Source: Gari tellinella
Lineage: Eukaryota > Mollusca > Bivalvia > Cardiida > Psammobiidae
DNA length: 64,000 bases
Assembly (NCBI GenBank): GCA_922989275.2
Contig: OV277857.1
Coordinates: forward strand, 78,733,321 to 78,797,320
Direction of reading: 5' to 3'
Below are positions 32,892-44,099 of this stretch, one piece after another (position 1 is the stretch's first letter; every line of letters starts with the position of its first letter). The notes beneath the pieces are model-generated. The model saw only the letters and a list, made by a program, of their open reading frames with translations, searched no databases and was not told the DNA's origin. The position numbers were made by a program, and so were the translations under genes.

Positions 32892-33119
32892 CAAACCCTT
32901 ACATCTACCAACACTTATCCTGATGTAGCATCGTCTGCTTCGAAATTGTCGTCTGCAAACTTTGGTAAATTTAGATTTATACATTTTATAAGTGAAAAAC
33001 CTTAATACGAGTATCAAACAGTTTGGGTCCAGATAAGACGCCGCGTTACGCGGCGTCTGATCTTGATCCAAACTATTTGCAAAAATCAGTAAAGTCGCGA
33101 TCAGTAGGCAAATGGTTAA
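32892..33119. mobile_element. Family F element
   Basis: AACCCTTACATC at the left, CAAATGGTTAA at the right. CATCGTCTGCTTCGAAATTG appears before the hairpin (33013-33082, GACGCCGCGTTACGCGGCG centre). Confidence 0.8.
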
Positions 33120-33312
33120 TGATATAACTTTATGGTTAATGTATCTGTAATTACGTTTGTTGACGTCATCCGCTATGGTCCAAGTGATCGTTTTGCCTAT
33201 CGCTGAGATTCACTTGAACTTTTTGAACGATTGGTGATATTTTCATCAGCAATAATTGTCGGCTGCTACCGTTCTATGAAGTAGAATGTTTTTTTAAGTT
33301 TCATTTACAAAA

Positions 33313-33664
33313 TACAGCGCTCCCTCTCTACAACGGCCCTCCCAACAACGACTCCCTCCTTACAACGACCCTTACGGCTGTTCCCCAAACAAGACAAAAT
33401 GTTTAACACTTTTACTGCTGCAATATCGTCTGCTTCAAATTGTCGTCTGCTGTTTTTTCTCAAAAGTACATTTTGATGGAATAAATATAATGCCGGTTTA
33501 CAAACAGCTTGAATCCAGATCAGACGCCGCGTAACGTGGCGTCTGATCTGGATTCAAGCTGTTTGCAAATGTAAGCCAATTTCCCTCCCTGTAACGACTC
33601 CCTCTGAACAACGCACACAATCTGTGTCTCCCATTGGGTGTCGTTGTAGGGAGGGAACACTGTA
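33313..33664. mobile_element. Family I element, complete (352 bp)
   Basis: TACAGCGCTCCCTCTCTAC at the left mirrors GTAGGGAGGGAACACTGTA at the right. Inside are two TCGTCTGC motifs, as in family F, and a hairpin (33500-33568) CAAACAGCTTGAATCC..GATCAGACGCCGCG with mirror. F-like interior, mariner-like ends. Confidence 0.85.
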
Positions 33665-34119
33665 GTTGCTATGGACCTATGTTCTATCGTAGTTTGCTAC
33701 TGATAGTAATGTGACCTGAATGATCGATCTCTCTACATAGAGTACCGATATTGACCTTTTGCTGATTTATAGAGATTTCTCAATTAAGATGTTTTTTATA
33801 TGCATCATAGTTGATATCATCACTAGAGATGATACATGTATCACTTTTGCAGTGACGGTATCATTTTTGTGACGTCAAATCATAACATAAGTTTGTGTCA
33901 TCGCGCGTAAACAATTAACTGTGTGTGTTCTCTCCGTAAAAACGTCATTAAAATGTATATAATAAATAGTATAATATTATCCTTTGGTTGATAACAACCC
34001 ATTCTCCTGATATATTTTTCATATCAATCCAAAGGAATTGATTATTCTCTATTTATCGGCCGTTCCAACAAATGTCTCCATACTGATAGGTTACTATAGT
34101 ATTGGTGATAGGTTACCAC
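33665..34119. other. No gene recognised
   Basis: Contains TATCATCACTAGAGATGATACATGTATCAC, a small irregular hairpin, and nothing else of note. Confidence 0.35.
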
Positions 34120-34309
34120 TTAACCCCTTCAATGCCATGACGTCATCAACTTTAAACAATTGTCGTCTGCTTTTATTTGTCAAATTTAAATTTTAGGTAT
34201 TTTGACTTAAGAAATATTGAAGTGAGTGTAAAACAGTTTGGATTATGATCACAATCCAAACTGTTTGCAAAATGAAACTGTGCTCGGGGTAAGGCAGTGA
34301 AGGGGTTAA
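34120..34309. mobile_element. Family F element with mini-hairpin
   Basis: Good ends (TTAACCCCTTCAATGCC and GGCAGTGAAGGGGTTAA). The hairpin is cut to CAGTTTGGATTATGATCACA and its mirror ATCCAAACTGTTTGC. The top with GACGCC is absent. Confidence 0.88.
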
Positions 34310-34475
34310 AACGGGTTGACAGTAGAGCAGACTGAGCCTTTAAGCTTCCGTCTACTATACTATAGAACATATTTCTTATGGTACATATTCACCACTGTAA
34401 AAAGTTTAGCTGTTTTCGTCGATTGGTGAATAAATTATAGGCGTTAAAAGGCGTACATATAGTGCAAAGGGTTAA
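34306..34475. mobile_element. Family A relative sharing a TTAA with the previous element
   Basis: Begins at the TTAA that ends the F element and finishes GCAAAGGGTTAA. The hairpin is decayed (GGGTTGACAGTAGAGCAGAC), but GTTAAAAGGCG and TTGGTGAATAAATTA of family A remain. Confidence 0.7.
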
Positions 34476-34689
34476 AGTAATAATGAGCTCATCATGCTCA
34501 TGATCATGATCAGCAAACATCATTTTCATCCAAAATGTTCGCTATTACAATTTACTCAGAAACAAAATCAGTCGGTAATCAATTTATATCTGAGTTTCAT
34601 GGCTTACTACTTTTGGATTTAAATTGTTTATAGTTAAGCAGCTAATATTGCAATCATGAAAAAGTCCGACATAATTGTATTGTTTGGGA

Positions 34690-34759
34690 AACGGCGGCAA
34701 GCAGTGTTGTAAGGAGGGGACCGTTGTTCAGAGGACCGTTGCGGAGAGGGAGCGCTGTA
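34690..34759. mobile_element. Family I end fragment
   Basis: GTGTTGTAAGGAGGGG, ACCGTTGTTCAGAGG and GAGAGGGAGCGCTGTA, i.e. the mirrored I left end. Confidence 0.6.
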
Positions 34760-34785
34760 TTACTCTATAATCAACTAAAGCCTGA

Positions 34786-35035
34786 TACAGTGGAGAATCT
34801 GTTATTCTTTCCCGTTTAAACGCAAACGTACGCAAACGCAAAGCACTAAAACGTAGAAAATGACACCTTTTGGACAATTCTGATAATTCTTGTTTATCTT
34901 GATGGCAAACAGTTTGGAGCCTGATCAGACGCCGGGTTACCCGGCGTCTGATCAGGCTCCAAACTGTTTGCACTGTAAATAATAGTTTTAGCGTAAACGC
35001 TTTTATTGGGAAAGAATAACAGATTCTCCACTGTA
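34786..35035. mobile_element. Family E element, complete
   Basis: Ends TACAGTGGAGAATCTG and AGATTCTCCACTGTA. Orientation and length match 21878-22127, with only a few differences by eye. Hairpin about 34906-34972 with a perfect centre. Confidence 0.9.
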
Positions 35036-35138
35036 CAATATTTTTTCGTTTGGTTTGATTGAGGTTTCATCACGAGATGACAGTAATTCGTGTATCGGTA
35101 CTGACAGTTTACAGCATTTATCCATAGAGTGTGACTAT

Positions 35139-35364
35139 TTAACCCTTTCACTGCCAAATGTTTCGTGACAATTTACCCCTTCACCTGTTCATTGGCGTCT
35201 GCTTTAATTTTTTGTCTGCAATGTCGTTTCAAAGTTAAAAAATAAATCAGTATGACTGAAGATTTTTTTTCAAAACGAGTGTCAAACGCGTGACGCGGCG
35301 TCTGATCAGGATCCAAACTGTTTGCAAACGCGCTTTAAAGCGTCATTGAGAGTGAAAGGGATAA
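35139..35364. mobile_element. Family F element
   Basis: TTAACCCTTTCACTGCC at the left and GAGTGAAAGGGATAA at the right. One hairpin arm is deleted, leaving GTGTCAAACGCGTGACGCGG and the full right arm. Confidence 0.75.
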
Positions 35365-36017
35365 ACGATTTTTCGGAAGTCAGTCGGTAACATATTTCGA
35401 AAATATGGAAGTCATATATATTTTTTAGAAGTTCACATACTTATCTTTTCGCAAACTGAAACACATACCAACAGGATACAAAATAGAAAATTCATAAACG
35501 CTCTATTTTACTATATAGGATTTGATATTTACAAAGGCTATTGCATTAGCGAAAGAAGAACGAAACATGTAACATGATATTTTTATTTCAAAAGAAGAAC
35601 TGAATATTTTGATTAATTCAGTACTGTTAAAGTTAATGCTATTTTGAATGCTTTTTCTTATGCTTTGATCAGAGTATGCACTACGGTATTTTGTGATTTT
35701 GCTATGCATTGTAATGGTCAAAATGGACTACACTGAACTGAAAATTTTAACTGTCCATGAAAAGTTTCAGGGGTGAAATATTGAAAAGGTATTTTTAATT
35801 GTAATTGAGGAAGTATATAGTATCATAGTATTAATTGCTTGTCAAAGAACACGCTTTACCAAATTCGTTGGTGTGTAACTCAAACTATAAATTGTGAAAT
35901 TCTACAGGTATTGCGCATTCGTTTTCTATATCATCACACGTAGATTTGTATGTTTCTGTTGAACAATAGCCATCTTGAAAACTTAAAATGTTGTATCTGT
36001 TAAACTGTTTGTATGAG
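35365..36017. other. Mostly unassigned, with a family G remnant
   Basis: 35700-35775 (GTCAAAATGGACTACACTGA..TTTCAGGGG) is the right flank of a G element. No gene seen. Confidence 0.45.
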
Positions 36018-36277
36018 TTAACTATTTGAATCCTAGTCACTCATATGTGCGTCATTTGCAAACAGTGTACCTTTGAGGAGTAAACTTGTCCTATGCAAAC
36101 AGTGTTGACTCTGATCAGAGGGCTCCTTAAGGAGCCCTCTGATCAGGGTCAACACTGTTTGTCATTATGATATATATTGTAAATATCAACGTCAAAAATG
36201 GCGTAAAAAAAAGAGCGTCAAAAATGGAGTAGACTAAATACAAACTAGAATTTGAGGTTTCATGGGGGAAGGGTTAA
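36018..36277. mobile_element. Family G element, complete
   Basis: TTAACTATTTGAATCC at the left, GGGGGAAGGGTTAA at the right. Hairpin 36097-36163 with CAGAGGGCTCCTTAAGGAG centre. CGTCAAAAATGG is duplicated at ~36190 and 36217. Confidence 0.85.
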
Positions 36278-36484
36278 ACTATTGACTATGTAGGAATGTG
36301 ATGATGTTGCTGCTGATCCGCTGACAACAGAAATACAAATGACAGGAAAAACTTCAAAAACATCCAGAACGGTTCCATTTGAAATGTGAAACCCTACTGA
36401 GTTAAACCCCTCCTCTCTCCCACACACACCAATATACAAAACAAACAATATACTATGACAACCACAAAGCTCGTTTTCAGTGTT

Positions 36485-36585
36485 TGAGCTACAGTATAAA
36501 CTCGATACCTCGTACTCGCGTTAGTTCGAACATACCCATATTTCAAAGTTAAAACATGGCTTGGCCACGTTTAGTAAAATTAGTT
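36485..36585. mobile_element. Family J fragment
   Basis: CTACAGTATAAACTCGATACC and TTCGAACATACCCATATTTC match the left half of 63318-63514. Confidence 0.6.
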
Positions 36586-37345
36586 TCTATGACAAAACTG
36601 GTGAAAAAAGTGGGGGTACCGGACCTTTCTTTTTCACAATTTGAGATTTTTCAAGGCTACCCCCCTAAAATTGAAGCTTCATAAAAACTCCTACTTTTTT
36701 GTACTACGGTTTTTCAATCTTTATTTAAACAATCTTTTTGTACCAAAAGTATCCTAATTTATATTACCATAGTAAGAATAAACCCTGAAAATAATGTTTT
36801 TTCAAGATCCAAAATAAAAATATTTGATTTCACCAGAAAGGAGTAAAATTTACCCCACCCACTTTTTTATAATGGGAGAATAAGGCACTGTGAAAATTGC
36901 CCTACAAATTGTACCAAACTAAATACCAAATTTTTTATTTGTTGTTTTTAGCCTTGCAAAAAAAAAGTTTTAGTGAAAGAGCAAATAAAAACACAGGGTC
37001 CCGTACCTTTTAAAAAAGATATAGATCATTTTATCTAAAGAATCCATTTTTTCTCATTTTTTCAATTTTTTGTGTACTTTTACCAAAAAAAATTTTTTCC
37101 AAAAAAATTTCATTTTATCGATTTAGTTATCTATAATTTATACTAAAACTGTACTACCATGACAATTTCATGCTTATATTCTGAGAAATTGAAATGAAAT
37201 CGGATGTAACAAAATACAACCTATCTATGAAAACAGTGTATGCTGTTAACTACGAATAGGACATAAAACTTAAAAAGTCCTTTCCGGAACGAAAATCCAA
37301 TTTTTCCCCGGGAAAATAGTGTTTTATTACTGTATGCATTCACTA
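36586..37345. other. A/T-run-rich tract, no gene
   Basis: Many A and T homopolymers. GGGGGTACCGGACC at 36616 is loosely mirrored by GGGTCCCGTACC at 36997, so a decayed inverted-repeat element is possible. Confidence 0.35.
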
Positions 37346-37429
37346 AAAATGAGTTCTTACCATTTTTTTGAAAACGAGTTCGTAAAATTTTTCGGAAATT
37401 TCATAATGCTCAAAAAGACAGGCCGACAT

Positions 37430-37600
37430 CCTTTTTGTCAATGTTTTGAATTTTGACAAACAGTGAAGACCCAGATCAGAGGGCTCCTTAAGGAGCCCTC
37501 TGATCTGGGTATGCACTGTTTGCATAGGACAAGTGTACTTTTAACATGTATACTGTTTGAAAAGGACGCCTATATGCGGGACTAGGGTTCAAATGGTTAA
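37430..37600. mobile_element. Family G element, inverted and partial
   Basis: Hairpin 37459-37531 with CAGAGGGCTCCTTAAGGAG centre. Then TGCATAGGACAAGTGTAC, AAAAGGACGCCTATATGCGG and the TTAA end at 37597. Confidence 0.8.
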
Positions 37601-37831
37601 GCGAGTTTAAAGAATCGAGTGTCCACTGTAAATGGTTGGCTATAGATGTTTGAAAGTAAAGCAGTTATTACGAGGAAATTGTAAATACTGAAAATAGTAA
37701 GTACTATATATTGATCTTTGTTTGTTTCGTCTTTACACCTATTTTCAGCAACTAATTTGATGCTTATATTGAGGCTTAACATCAGTAGATCTAGACCGAT
37801 ACATATCAGATTTGACCTTGTATTATATTAT

Positions 37832-37994
37832 TTTGTAAATATGTATGTTTTGTATATATGACGGGAAACTGAAAATTTTAAGTCAAATAAACGTTCTTCT
37901 TCTTCTTCTTCTTCTTCTTCTTTGTAAATATGTATGTTTTGTGCGTATGACGAGAAGCTGTATAGTTTAAGTCAAATAAACGTTCTTCTTCTTC
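37832..37994 (+). repeat. Tandem pair of LINE 3' tails with (TTC)n
   Basis: TTTGTAAATATGTATGTTTT..AAGTCAAATAAACG(TTC)n occurs at 37832-37920 and again at 37921-37994 with a few differences. Each looks like a LINE 3' terminus ending in a CTT-type simple repeat. No coding part remains. Confidence 0.75.
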
Positions 37995-38171
37995 GTACTG
38001 GTTATTGCCAGCAAATGCTTTGATTGGCTTAGCCCTTTTTCATGCCGAATTGTCGTCTGCTCCTAATCTATCATGTAAGAATATTGTTTCAAATCTTTTC
38101 GTCAATAAACATTTCATTCTGAAGTAAATAATGATCATAAAATTAGTAGCATCTACTTTCACATTTAGGTT

Positions 38172-38277
38172 AGAGGTTCTTTAACTCAGAGCACAAATCC
38201 CCGATGAAGGGGGTGTGACATCTCCGAAAATCCCAAGGTAAAGGAAAACCTTTTGTGCTCTGAGTTAAAGAACCTCT
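38172..38277. mobile_element. Short foldback with 25-bp arms (family K)
   Basis: AGGTTCTTTAACTCAGAGCA and TGCTCTGAGTTAAAGAACCT enclose TCCCCGATGAAGGGGGTGTG..CATCTCCGAAAA. A partial copy without the left arm lies at 40540-40605. Confidence 0.75.
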
Positions 38278-38797
38278 CTACTCATGCCAGATCCAGAGCA
38301 AAGAAATCTCTTTTGATGTAATTTCACTTTGTTTTGTCATAGAACAAGTTCGGGGCAAGGAAAGTTGCGTGCTGCTTTGAAATGCGGCGATACAGAGGGT
38401 TTCCGATTCAGCGGCTGTTGAAAAAAGCTTTCTTGAGATGGTTTAATCAGATTTAAAGGAAATGTGTAGATCTATAGATAAACTCAAAATATGTCTGAAA
38501 TGATATTCACTTGTTTTATGAAATCATTTACCAAATATGGTTTATTTCAAATTAGGTTTTCAGGCTCTTTGCATTTAATTCAATGTTACAAGTTCGCTGT
38601 ATATAATATGTATGTATTAACAGCTTCAAATCCTACTAAATATATCAAACACTTTTAAAAAAGCAAATATTTCTTTCAGAAATTTCAATATAAGATATAT
38701 TCTCATGCTTTTCTTTATATTCCATACCAGTAAATTTCAGTTTGAAACCATAATCAGTAATCTCAAGTACTTTGAGATTTGTTTTTCATGTAGCTTC
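38278..38797. other. No gene recognised
   Basis: AT-rich DNA without shared repeats. Confidence 0.3.
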
Positions 38798-39048
38798 TTA
38801 ACCCATCTAATCCCTTCACTGCAATGACGTCATCAATTATAAACACTTGTCTTCTGCTTTCATTTCTCTAATTTAGATTTTAGATATTTTGATTTCTGAA
38901 ATATTAAAATGAGTGGCAAACTGATTGGATCCTAATCGTTACGCGTCTTCTCACCAGGGTTAAAATTGTTTGCAAATAACCACTGTACTCTGGGAAAGGC
39001 AGTGAAGGGGCCCGATGAATCTTAAAGGCAAGGTAGTGAAGGTGTTAA
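38798..39048. mobile_element. Family F element, with duplicated right end
   Basis: TTAACCCATCTAATCCCTTC at the left. A first right end AAAGGCAGTGAAGGGG at 38995 is followed by a second, AAGGTAGTGAAGGTGTTAA. The hairpin is degraded. Its last TTAA is shared with the next element. Confidence 0.75.
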
Positions 39049-39296
39049 CCCTTTACCTGATAGCCTATTTATAGTACTTAAGATAGGTGAATACTTAAAG
39101 CAGGTTGAAAGTAAAGCAGAATGCGCCTAAGGGCGCATTCTGCTTTACTTTCAGCCTGCTTTAAGCTATCATGTGCTATAATATAGGAAATATTCCCTAT
39201 AATACATATTCATTACTGATTAAATTGGAACTATTTTCTTCAGCGGTTGAATAAATCATATCCGCTAAAAGGCGCTTCTATGGGGGAAAGGGATAA
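39045..39296. mobile_element. Family A element, complete
   Basis: TTAACCCTTTACCTGATAGC at the left, GGGGGAAAGGGATAA at the right. Hairpin 39095-39165 with CAGAATGCGCCTAAGGGCGC. Shares the TTAA at 39045-39048 with the preceding F element. Confidence 0.9.
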
Positions 39297-39560
39297 ACAA
39301 GATTCAAGATTCAAAGTTTCATTGTAACTTTAACATATAATGTTTCTCGTTACATACATAATATATAAACAAATATTACAACATGAAAATATATTGTTAG
39401 AATATAAATAATGTAACCGAATCACAGTAAACATATTTGTAATTTCACGATGTAATCTATATGAACTTGTATGACATATTTAAGAGGTTGAGCTCTTTAC
39501 ATGTATGCGTGTACACTACCCATGTATTATGGATAAAATACTAAATATCACACCTTAAAC
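39297..39560 (-). mobile_element. Probable LINE 3' UTR, minus strand
   Basis: On the minus strand the sequence ends CAATGAAACTTTGAATCTTG, a direct TTGAATC repeat of the kind that ends CR1-like LINEs. No coding part visible. Confidence 0.45.
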
Positions 39561-39564
39561 AGTT

Positions 39565-39670
39565 CCAGGGCTCTTGATAAGAGGGAGTAAACTAAACAAA
39601 TGCAACATTTCTCGATTTTGTATATCACCAAACCCTAGGGTATGATTACTCACCAGAGTCGTCTCTTCTA
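39565..39670. mobile_element. Family L fragment
   Basis: CCAGGGCTCTTGATAAGAGG and AAACCCTAGGGTATGATTAC match the left half of 39976-40176. Confidence 0.6.
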
Positions 39671-39700
39671 GTTAACCTTCTGTTGACTAAAGTAGACATC

Positions 39701-39852
39701 AGGGTCCAATGTTATAAAACTTTTCAGGTGATTCTAAAGTCGTTCTCAAGCATTTTATTGATCAGATTTGAGCCTAGGCTCAAATCTGATCAATGAAATG
39801 CTTGAGAACACACTCAGACTCAGCTCAAAAAATGTATAACCTTGGATCCAGC
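39701..39852. mobile_element. Foldback, family B
   Basis: AGGGTCCAATGTTATAAAAC..CTCAAGCATTTTATTGATCA and mirror. Top TTTGAGCCTAGGCTCAAA is a perfect 18-bp palindrome. Confidence 0.82.
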
Positions 39853-39869
39853 ATACAGTGTACAGCCCG

Positions 39870-39922
39870 CTGAGACCCTCGTTACGCTACAACTCATCAG
39901 GGTCTGCACTGTTTGCTATTGT
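39870..39922. mobile_element. Family G hairpin remnant
   Basis: TGAGACCCTCGTTACGC..CATCAGGGTCTGCACTGTTT. Confidence 0.5.
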
Positions 39923-39975
39923 TATATAAAATATTTGCTGCTGTATGGACACTGTAGTGGTTTTAGACCACCGAC

Positions 39976-40176
39976 CAGGGCTCCAGATAAGAGGTAGTTT
40001 TTTCAACAAATCCCACATTTTCTCACTATTTTTAGCCCCGAATCCTATGATGTTACTACTCATTAGAATCGTCTCGAAGAGACGATTCTAATGAGTAGTG
40101 ACACCATAGGGTTTAATTCAGAAATAAAGATTTTAGATTTTGAAAAACTATCCTTATCTGGTGCTCTGACCGACCA
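39976..40176. mobile_element. Foldback with GAATCGTCTCGAAGAGACGA centre (family L)
   Basis: Ends CAGGGCTCCAGATAAGAGG and CTTATCTGGTGCTCTG. The inner arm ACTACTCATTAGAATCGTCT is perfectly mirrored around 40078. Confidence 0.8.
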
Positions 40177-40863
40177 CCCTTGTTCTTTATCTATAATGAA
40201 ATCTTCCAGCAAGCACACAGGGAGCGTTCCATGAAATATCAAGGCATAAATGGTTTCATACAAGTTTGACTGCATTTCCAATTAAAACAAAAATTCAATT
40301 CAATTTCGCTTGACGCAAATAAATTGTGTCTTCTTAAGCCCGGTGATATAATTAAAGCGCGCACAGGAGAAATTACAACCATTAACCTAGTGACACTGTT
40401 TATTTTACCCAAACAAAACCGAAGCAGTGCTATTTTCACTAAGACCCTAAAATATGCGGACAAAAGATTTCACTCTTTCACTGCCAACGGCGCGAAATGG
40501 CGACTTTGCAAATAGTTTGGATCCTGACCAGCCGATGAAAGGGATGTGACATCTCCGAAAATTCCAAGGTAAATGAAACGCTTGTGTGCTCTAAGTAAAA
40601 GAACCTAAATGCGTATGCCTGATCCTGAGCAAAGAAACCTCTTTAGGTGACTTAGAATGTTTACAACGGGCACTATTGTCTATTTACAAAGAGTTTATCT
40701 GAAGACAACAATGTTTCCCCTGTGATCAGAATGTTTGTAACGCGGTATCAAATATGACTACATCGAACCCCTATATGGTGTGACAACTTATTAGAATAAT
40801 CTCGAAGAGTCACTGGGTTGGATCGAGCGGGTTGTTTTTGTTGCAAAAAAATTGGTACAGAGT
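40177..40863. other. No gene; F, K and L remnants
   Basis: 40470-40530 carries TTCACTGCCAACGGCG and GCAAATAGTTTGGATCCTG (F). 40540-40605 is a K piece. 40786-40812 resembles L. No convincing frame. Confidence 0.45.
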
Positions 40864-41093
40864 TACAGCGGAAAGAGTCGTTATTCTTTCCCGTTTAAAC
40901 GCAAACATATTGCAGTAGAACGTAATAAATGACAATTGTTGAAACTCCTTAAGATTCATTTTAATCTGAGTGGTGAACAGCCTGATCAGAGACCGGGTCT
41001 GATCCGGATCTAAACTTTCTTGCGCTGTAGACATGTGGTTTTGAGTATAATCGCGGTCATTGAGAAAGGAATTATAACGTCTCCTCGATTGTA
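40864..41093. mobile_element. Family E element, decayed
   Basis: TACAGCGGAAAGAGTCG and ACGTCTCCTCGATTGTA ends. CGTTTAAACGCAAAC and a shortened hairpin (GCCTGATCAGAGACCGGGTC). Confidence 0.65.
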
Positions 41094-41270
41094 CTCTGAT
41101 TCCACTTTTAACCGATGGTGTTGCACACATGCTTTTATAACGAGATCAGCTGTGCGTTCTTAGCCTTTCCAGTTCTTTCTTCATCCTCTACTCCATAGAA
41201 ACTCATTTGATTTATTCTCGACCGCAGAAAATAGTTCAAAGTTATACAGTCGTGAATATGAACCATAAAG

Positions 41271-42023
41271 TACGGAAGCCCATTGGGGCCCTTTTGAGAT
41301 AGAAGTTAGATGGCATTAATTCGAACTTAAGTTCTAATTCGTAAGTTCGAAATGTTGCCGGAACATCTAAGATCTAATATCTTATATCTAAGGTCTAACT
41401 CATAAGTTCGAATTGTTGCCGAAATTGTTGCCAGAACATCTAGAAGCTAAGATCTAAGTTCTAAGTTATAACTCCTAAGTTCGAATTGTTGCCGGAATTG
41501 TTGCCGGAATTGTTGCCCGAACATCTAAGATCTAAGATCTAATTTCTAACTTCTAACTAAGTTCGATTTGGTTCCGGGACCATCTAAGTTCTAAGTTCTA
41601 AGTTCTAACATCTAAGTTCTAAGTTCTAACATCTAAGTTCTAAGTTCTAAGTTCGAATAATTCGAACTTAGAAGTTAGAACTTAGAACTTAGGTGTTAGA
41701 ACTTAGAACTTAGAACTTAGATCTTAGATATTTCCGGCATCAATTCGAACTTAGATGTTAGAACTTAGAACTTAGAACTTAGATCTTAGATGTTCCGGCA
41801 ACAATTTCGGCAACAATTCGAACTTAGAAGTTAGAACTTAGGTATTAGATCTTAGATGTTCCGGCAACAATTCCGGCAAAATTCAAACTTAGAAATTATT
41901 ACTTAGAACTAAGGTCTTAGATCTTAGATATTCAGGCAACAATTCGAACTTAGGAGTTAGAGCTAATGTTCGAATGAATGCCTTCTAACTTCTATCTCAA
42001 AAGGGCCCCAATGGGCTTCCGTA
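41271..42023. mobile_element. 753-bp foldback of AAGTTCT-type heptamers with 6-bp duplication
   Basis: TACGGAAGCCCATTGGGGCC at the left end is mirrored exactly at the right end. ATAAAG stands at 41265-41270 and again at 42024-42029. The left arm consists of variants of AAGTTCTAAGTTCTAACATC plus GAATTGTTGCCGGAA units. The right arm is the inverse of the same units. The centre at ~41660 is AAGTTCGAATAATTCGAACT. No frame, no known family. Confidence 0.9.
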
Positions 42024-42029
42024 ATAAAG

Positions 42030-42850
42030 ATAGTTTCTATATTCTATCAGATAGAAGCTCGAAACAGACTTAAAGGTAGCAGAGTGCGCTTTATCATTAC
42101 TGGAGGTGTGCGTTCAAAAGCGCTTCGAATGAAATCTGATTATCATATTTAAATGCAACTTACCAAGTGAAAAAAGACAAATAAGTACATTTACAATAAA
42201 GTAAAGGCATCCTCCATGTAAGTATTTCAATATAATAGCTAAGATTATAAGATGTGTTATTATTCGTTTATAAAATCAATTTTAAAATGAGTCGAATATT
42301 TAAAAAGTTAATGGCATTATTAAAAACAGTTATTTAAAAGTCATTGTTGTCCCGAACTCTTACAACCTACTATCTCGCACGCGGCACGTCTTGGGGGAAA
42401 TCAATTATACAGAATTTATCACATTTTAACATCTAATGTTTCCATATCGAAAATCGTTATTATTTTATCGTCTAAAGGAGCCGAAACGTAACCCTTATAA
42501 ACGTAAAACAATAAAATTCTAAGACTGATACAGATCATGTATGAATTATAGAGCTTCGGATTGAAAGTTAATGCTTTCTGTTTATTTCTTGGATTTATCA
42601 TAGTAAAAAAGTAACCGGGCCTCTCGGTAAAGTTTGCCCAACTACAAAATCTATATCAGCATGGGATTCCTTTTTCAGACAGAAGTAACTTAACTATCAA
42701 TGGATTTTACCTGGTGATGTTCTCCAATGTATAAACAAACGTGATCAATGTAAACGTAAATGACCATTTACATAAAACAAAAAAAAGAAAATATTTTGGT
42801 CAGTTTTTTTTCTCTCAAAAATTCTGACTTTTTTTGTCAGAGTTGGTACA
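42030..42850. other. No gene recognised
   Basis: Contains a short hairpin TTCTGACTTTTTTTGTCAGA at 42824. Otherwise plain AT-rich DNA. Confidence 0.35.
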
Positions 42851-43111
42851 GGCGAACCCCGAGGAAATGATCAAAATGTGAAAGTTCTGAGAATTCACCA
42901 AAATGTCCAAATCCATTAAATTCTACATTGCAATATTCTTAAAGATGTTGTTCGTTGATAAAAAAAATCAACAACAATGTTTTACCTTTCAATGTTCAAT
43001 TATACCCATTATAACATCTCTAAGATCATTATAATGTAGAATTAAATGTGTTTGAAATTTTTGGTGAATTCTCCTGATTTTCACATTTTGATAATTTCCT
43101 CGGGTTTCGCC
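42851..43111. mobile_element. Foldback element with ~50-bp ends (family M)
   Basis: GGCGAACCCCGAGGAAATGA and TCATTTTCC-like mirror (AATTTCCTCGGGTTTCGCC). Inner arms CATTATAATG-like and ATTCTACATT/AATGTAGAAT. A second fold, TTGTTCGTTGATAAA..AATCAACAACAA, is off-centre at ~42950-42978. Confidence 0.75.
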
Positions 43112-43262
43112 AACAGGACTTAAACAAGTGTAAAGGTTATCAGAATTCGTAAGGTAAACACTGGGCAATAATATCTCAAATTCGGAAGGAATCGAAAAAA
43201 AGTGTTGGAAGTTGTGCGGTGAGAAAGTGATAGGTTCAATGCATAAGAATCTATGGAGGTGT

Positions 43263-43512
43263 TACAGTGGAGAATCTGTTATTCTTTCCCAATAAACGCG
43301 TTTACGCTAAAACTATGTTTTCCATTACAAACAGTTTGGAGCCAGATCAGACGCCGGGTAACCCGGCGTCTGATCAGGCTCCAAACTGTTTGCCACCAAG
43401 ATAAACAAGAATTATCAGAATTGTCCAAAAGTTGTTCTTTTCTACGTTTTAGTGCTTTGCGTTTGCGTACGTTTGCGTTTAAACGGGAAAGAATAACAGA
43501 TTCTCCACTGTA
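43263..43512. mobile_element. Family E element, complete
   Basis: TACAGTGGAGAATCTG and CAGATTCTCCACTGTA. Hairpin about 43327-43393 with a perfect GACGCCGGGTAACCCGGCG centre. Confidence 0.9.
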
Positions 43513-43789
43513 CCTTTGGTACATAGCAAACATTGAGAAGTATATATTGCAAACAATGCATGACTGAAATAAATCAGAGCGCTAAAACAGGAGATTTCTG
43601 CTTTGATTCTGTCATTGATTGTTTGATTCATTTATTGACTGATTCATTTATTCATCTAACACTTACCTATCTTATAGAATATCGTGCCTCTTTGAAGAAG
43701 TGCTACGAAACTCAAGTTCAAAAGTAATACAAACTATTGTAAATGAGTCTCTAAATGTCCCACTACATGTTCATATATTTCACACATTG

Positions 43790-43995
43790 CACCCTAGCAA
43801 CGAGTAAACTCGTCGTTTGTGAACAATGTACTGGTCAAAGGGAGAATGGTCTTATGCAAATAGTGTAGACCCAGATCATAGGGTTTCTAAAAGAACTGTA
43901 CTGTTTGTCACTTTGCTATGTATGGATCATAAAACCATAAATAGTAAAAACACAAATTGACTAGAATTACACCCCCACACACACACATTAAAAGT
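43790..43995. mobile_element. Family G element, decayed
   Basis: AACGAGTAAACTCGTCGTTTG, GTCTTATGCAAATAGTGTAG..CCCAGATCATAGGG and a lost right arm. Ends with ACAAATTGACTAG. Confidence 0.55.
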
Positions 43996-44099
43996 GCCAA
44001 AAGTGGATGAGGTAATTAAACATGTCTGACTTTCTAAGTACATGTATCAACTGAAACATTTTGCTAATTTTACCTGTAACTCTCCTGAAATCAAAAATC

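Noticed and set aside
37459..37531. Bacterial-style terminator or operator hairpins
   Set aside because: These are mobile-element hairpins in eukaryotic DNA. There are no adjacent genes or U-tracts.
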